6,789 nucleotides of DNA from an uncultured cyanobacterium. Its GTDB lineage: Bacteria; Cyanobacteriota; Cyanobacteriia; Cyanobacteriales; Geitlerinemataceae. Where the stretch lies: positions 1 through 6,789 of the forward strand of contig CAKZKB010000106.1 of assembly GCA_937121005.1 (NCBI GenBank), written 5' to 3'. The translations under genes were made by a program, and so were the position numbers. Positions 5,509 through 6,789 of the stretch are shown in pieces. The stretch's first letter is position 1. Every line of letters begins with the position of its first letter. Under the pieces are notes generated by a model. That model was not told the origin of the DNA. It did not search any database and saw only the letters and a list, made by a program, of their open reading frames with translations.

Positions 5509-6789
5509 ATGACACAGTTACTCGAAAATTCATCGACAGCTAACGCACACAGCCTAGACGAATTGGCGTTCGCCTTAAATTATTCTCGCGGCGAGTTTAA
5601 GCTGGTTTTTGTACGCTGCAATTTTTTACAACTGCGATCGCGGTTAATTGCACAGTTGCAAGAACGACTCGACTTCGCGATCGCAAATCTGACCCTAGAC
5701 GAGTCAGCAACGACGCTGTTCGATCCCATTCGCGAAGCCATTTCCGAAAACCAACCCGCCGCCGTTTCCATTTGCGGACTGGAGACGGTTCGGGAGATCG
5801 ATCGCCTGCTAGAAGCCACTAACAAAGTTAGGGAGGAGTTTCGCAAAGCGTTTCATTTTCCCTTAGTGTTGTGGGTCGATGACGAAATTCTCAGCAAGCT
5901 GATTTGTTTGGTTCCTGATTTTGAAAGTTGGGGGACAGTGTACGAGTTTTCGATTTCTGAAGGTGAGTTACTGGCGACGATCGCGCACTATTGCGATCGC
6001 GTTTACGATGCCATTCTCGGCCGCAATCCGTCTGGGTGGATCTGCGGAACGGAATTGCTTGCAGATGGCGATCGCAAAGAATTACTAGCGACGCTAAATG
6101 CCATTGGTAGCAGCAATATTAATATAGAAGACCGTCGGGAAGCGGAGATTGAGTTTTTATTCGGTCAAATTGAATACAGACAAGACAATATCGAAGCCGC
6201 GATCGAGCATTACGATCGCAGTGTCGAACTGTTTCAGTCGATTGAAAATCCAGATACTTCGACCTTAGCGAAGCAATCGCTGTCCGTATCGATGCTGGGT
6301 TTTTGCCAGATGCGGCTAGCCGATCTCTATCCCGCTAGTAACCGCCAGCATTGGCAGCAAGCGAAGCATTACATCGCCGGGTCGATCGATATCCTTAAAT
6401 CCATCGAGCGTTGGGATCTCGTGTCGCGATCGATTAGCTTTTATGGCGAAGTTTTAAGCTATTTAGAAAATTGGACAGAACTCGAAGCAATCGCTAAAGA
6501 AGGGTTATCCCTGCATCAGACCTACGGATCGTTGCTGCAACTGGCTTCAGACTATGGATTTTTGGCATTTATTTACCGCAACAGTTGCCAGTGGGAGAAA
6601 GTTCGCGAGTCCGCAGCTAAAGCACTGGAAGTTTTAAACGATGCGTCCGGATCGATTTCCGATCTGGAGCGACCGTATCGGATTATTTTAGCCAACTTAT
6701 ATCGCCTGTTGCTGGTGGAAGCATTGCAGCATTTGGGTCAAAAGCGATACGCTCGCAAATACTTAAACTTCACTCGCCAATCGCTTCTC
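5509..6789 (+). CDS. TPR-repeat protein with degenerate NTPase-like N-terminal domain (3' part missing)
   Basis: The frame is open from the ATG at 5509 to the right edge, giving 427 residues without a stop. Residues 1 to about 165 form an alpha/beta domain. A strand (FKLVFVRCN) followed by a helix (FLQLRSRLIAQLQERL) sits where a P-loop would be, but no GxxxxGK[ST] is present. VSICGLE and, at 119-126, LVLWVDDE then follow, the latter resembling a Walker B strand. I infer a P-loop-like fold that has probably lost nucleotide binding. From about residue 208 the sequence becomes amphipathic helix pairs of TPR type, clearest in AEIEFLFGQIEYRQDNIEAAIEHYDRSVELF and less regular to the edge. The function is not recognised; TPR arrays bind partner proteins. 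The gene lies 160 bp after the ATPase on the same strand and, like it, starts with MTQ. I recall similar N-terminal domains on long cyanobacterial TPR proteins, so the full product could be much longer. Confidence 0.83.
   Translation, partial: MTQLLENSSTANAHSLDELAFALNYSRGEFKLVFVRCNFLQLRSRLIAQLQERLDFAIANLTLDESATTLFDPIREAISENQPAAVSICGLETVREIDRLLEATNKVREEFRKAFHFPLVLWVDDEILSKLICLVPDFESWGTVYEFSISEGELLATIAHYCDRVYDAILGRNPSGWICGTELLADGDRKELLATLNAIGSSNINIEDRREAEIEFLFGQIEYRQDNIEAAIEHYDRSVELFQSIENPDTSTLAKQSLSVSMLGFCQMRLADLYPASNRQHWQQAKHYIAGSIDILKSIERWDLVSRSISFYGEVLSYLENWTELEAIAKEGLSLHQTYGSLLQLASDYGFLAFIYRNSCQWEKVRESAAKALEVLNDASGSISDLERPYRIILANLYRLLLVEALQHLGQKRYARKYLNFTRQSLL

Noticed and set aside
5580..5846. 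Minus-strand open frame of 88 codons within the TPR gene
   Set aside because: It is antisense to an unbroken 427-codon frame and shows no family features.

Overview
The window looks like cyanobacterial chromosome. The palindrome GCGATCGC (HIP1), a hallmark of many cyanobacterial genomes, occurs about fourteen times by my reading, where chance predicts far fewer than one. One gene reads as the photosystem II repair factor Psb32, and the intergenic DNA carries short tandem heptamers and an ACCCAAC-type dispersed repeat of the kind common in filamentous cyanobacteria. The species cannot be named from the sequence alone.

Left part (1-3619): an exported TPM-domain protein on the minus strand (psb32-like, cut by the left edge) and a complete clpB on the plus strand diverge from a 333-base region (625-957). 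That region holds a plausible clpB promoter and a perfect 8-bp inverted repeat. clpB ends in a textbook rho-independent terminator (3592-3619), so it is probably monocistronic. Both products act in stress repair: Psb32 protects and repairs photosystem II, and ClpB rescues aggregated proteins.

Middle (3620-5348): a small predicted exported peptide (3772-3969) is followed after 35 bp by a P-loop ATPase with clear Walker A and Walker B motifs, a GGxPR motif and a possible winged-helix C-terminus. The peptide gene is less certain than its neighbours.

Right (5349-6789): a 160-bp spacer built largely from repeats leads into a large open-ended gene that runs off the right edge. Its product has an N-terminal domain that looks like a P-loop fold without a Walker A motif, followed by degenerate TPR-like helical repeats. 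The ATPase and the TPR protein probably form a functional pair, an active NTPase next to a scaffold with a decayed NTPase-like domain. This resembles the STAND/KAP-type NTPase modules common in cyanobacteria, whose function is mostly unknown. This pair, with the small exported peptide beside it, is the most likely place for an undescribed system. A defence or signalling role is inference only.

No rRNA, tRNA, CRISPR array, transposase or integrase was seen.
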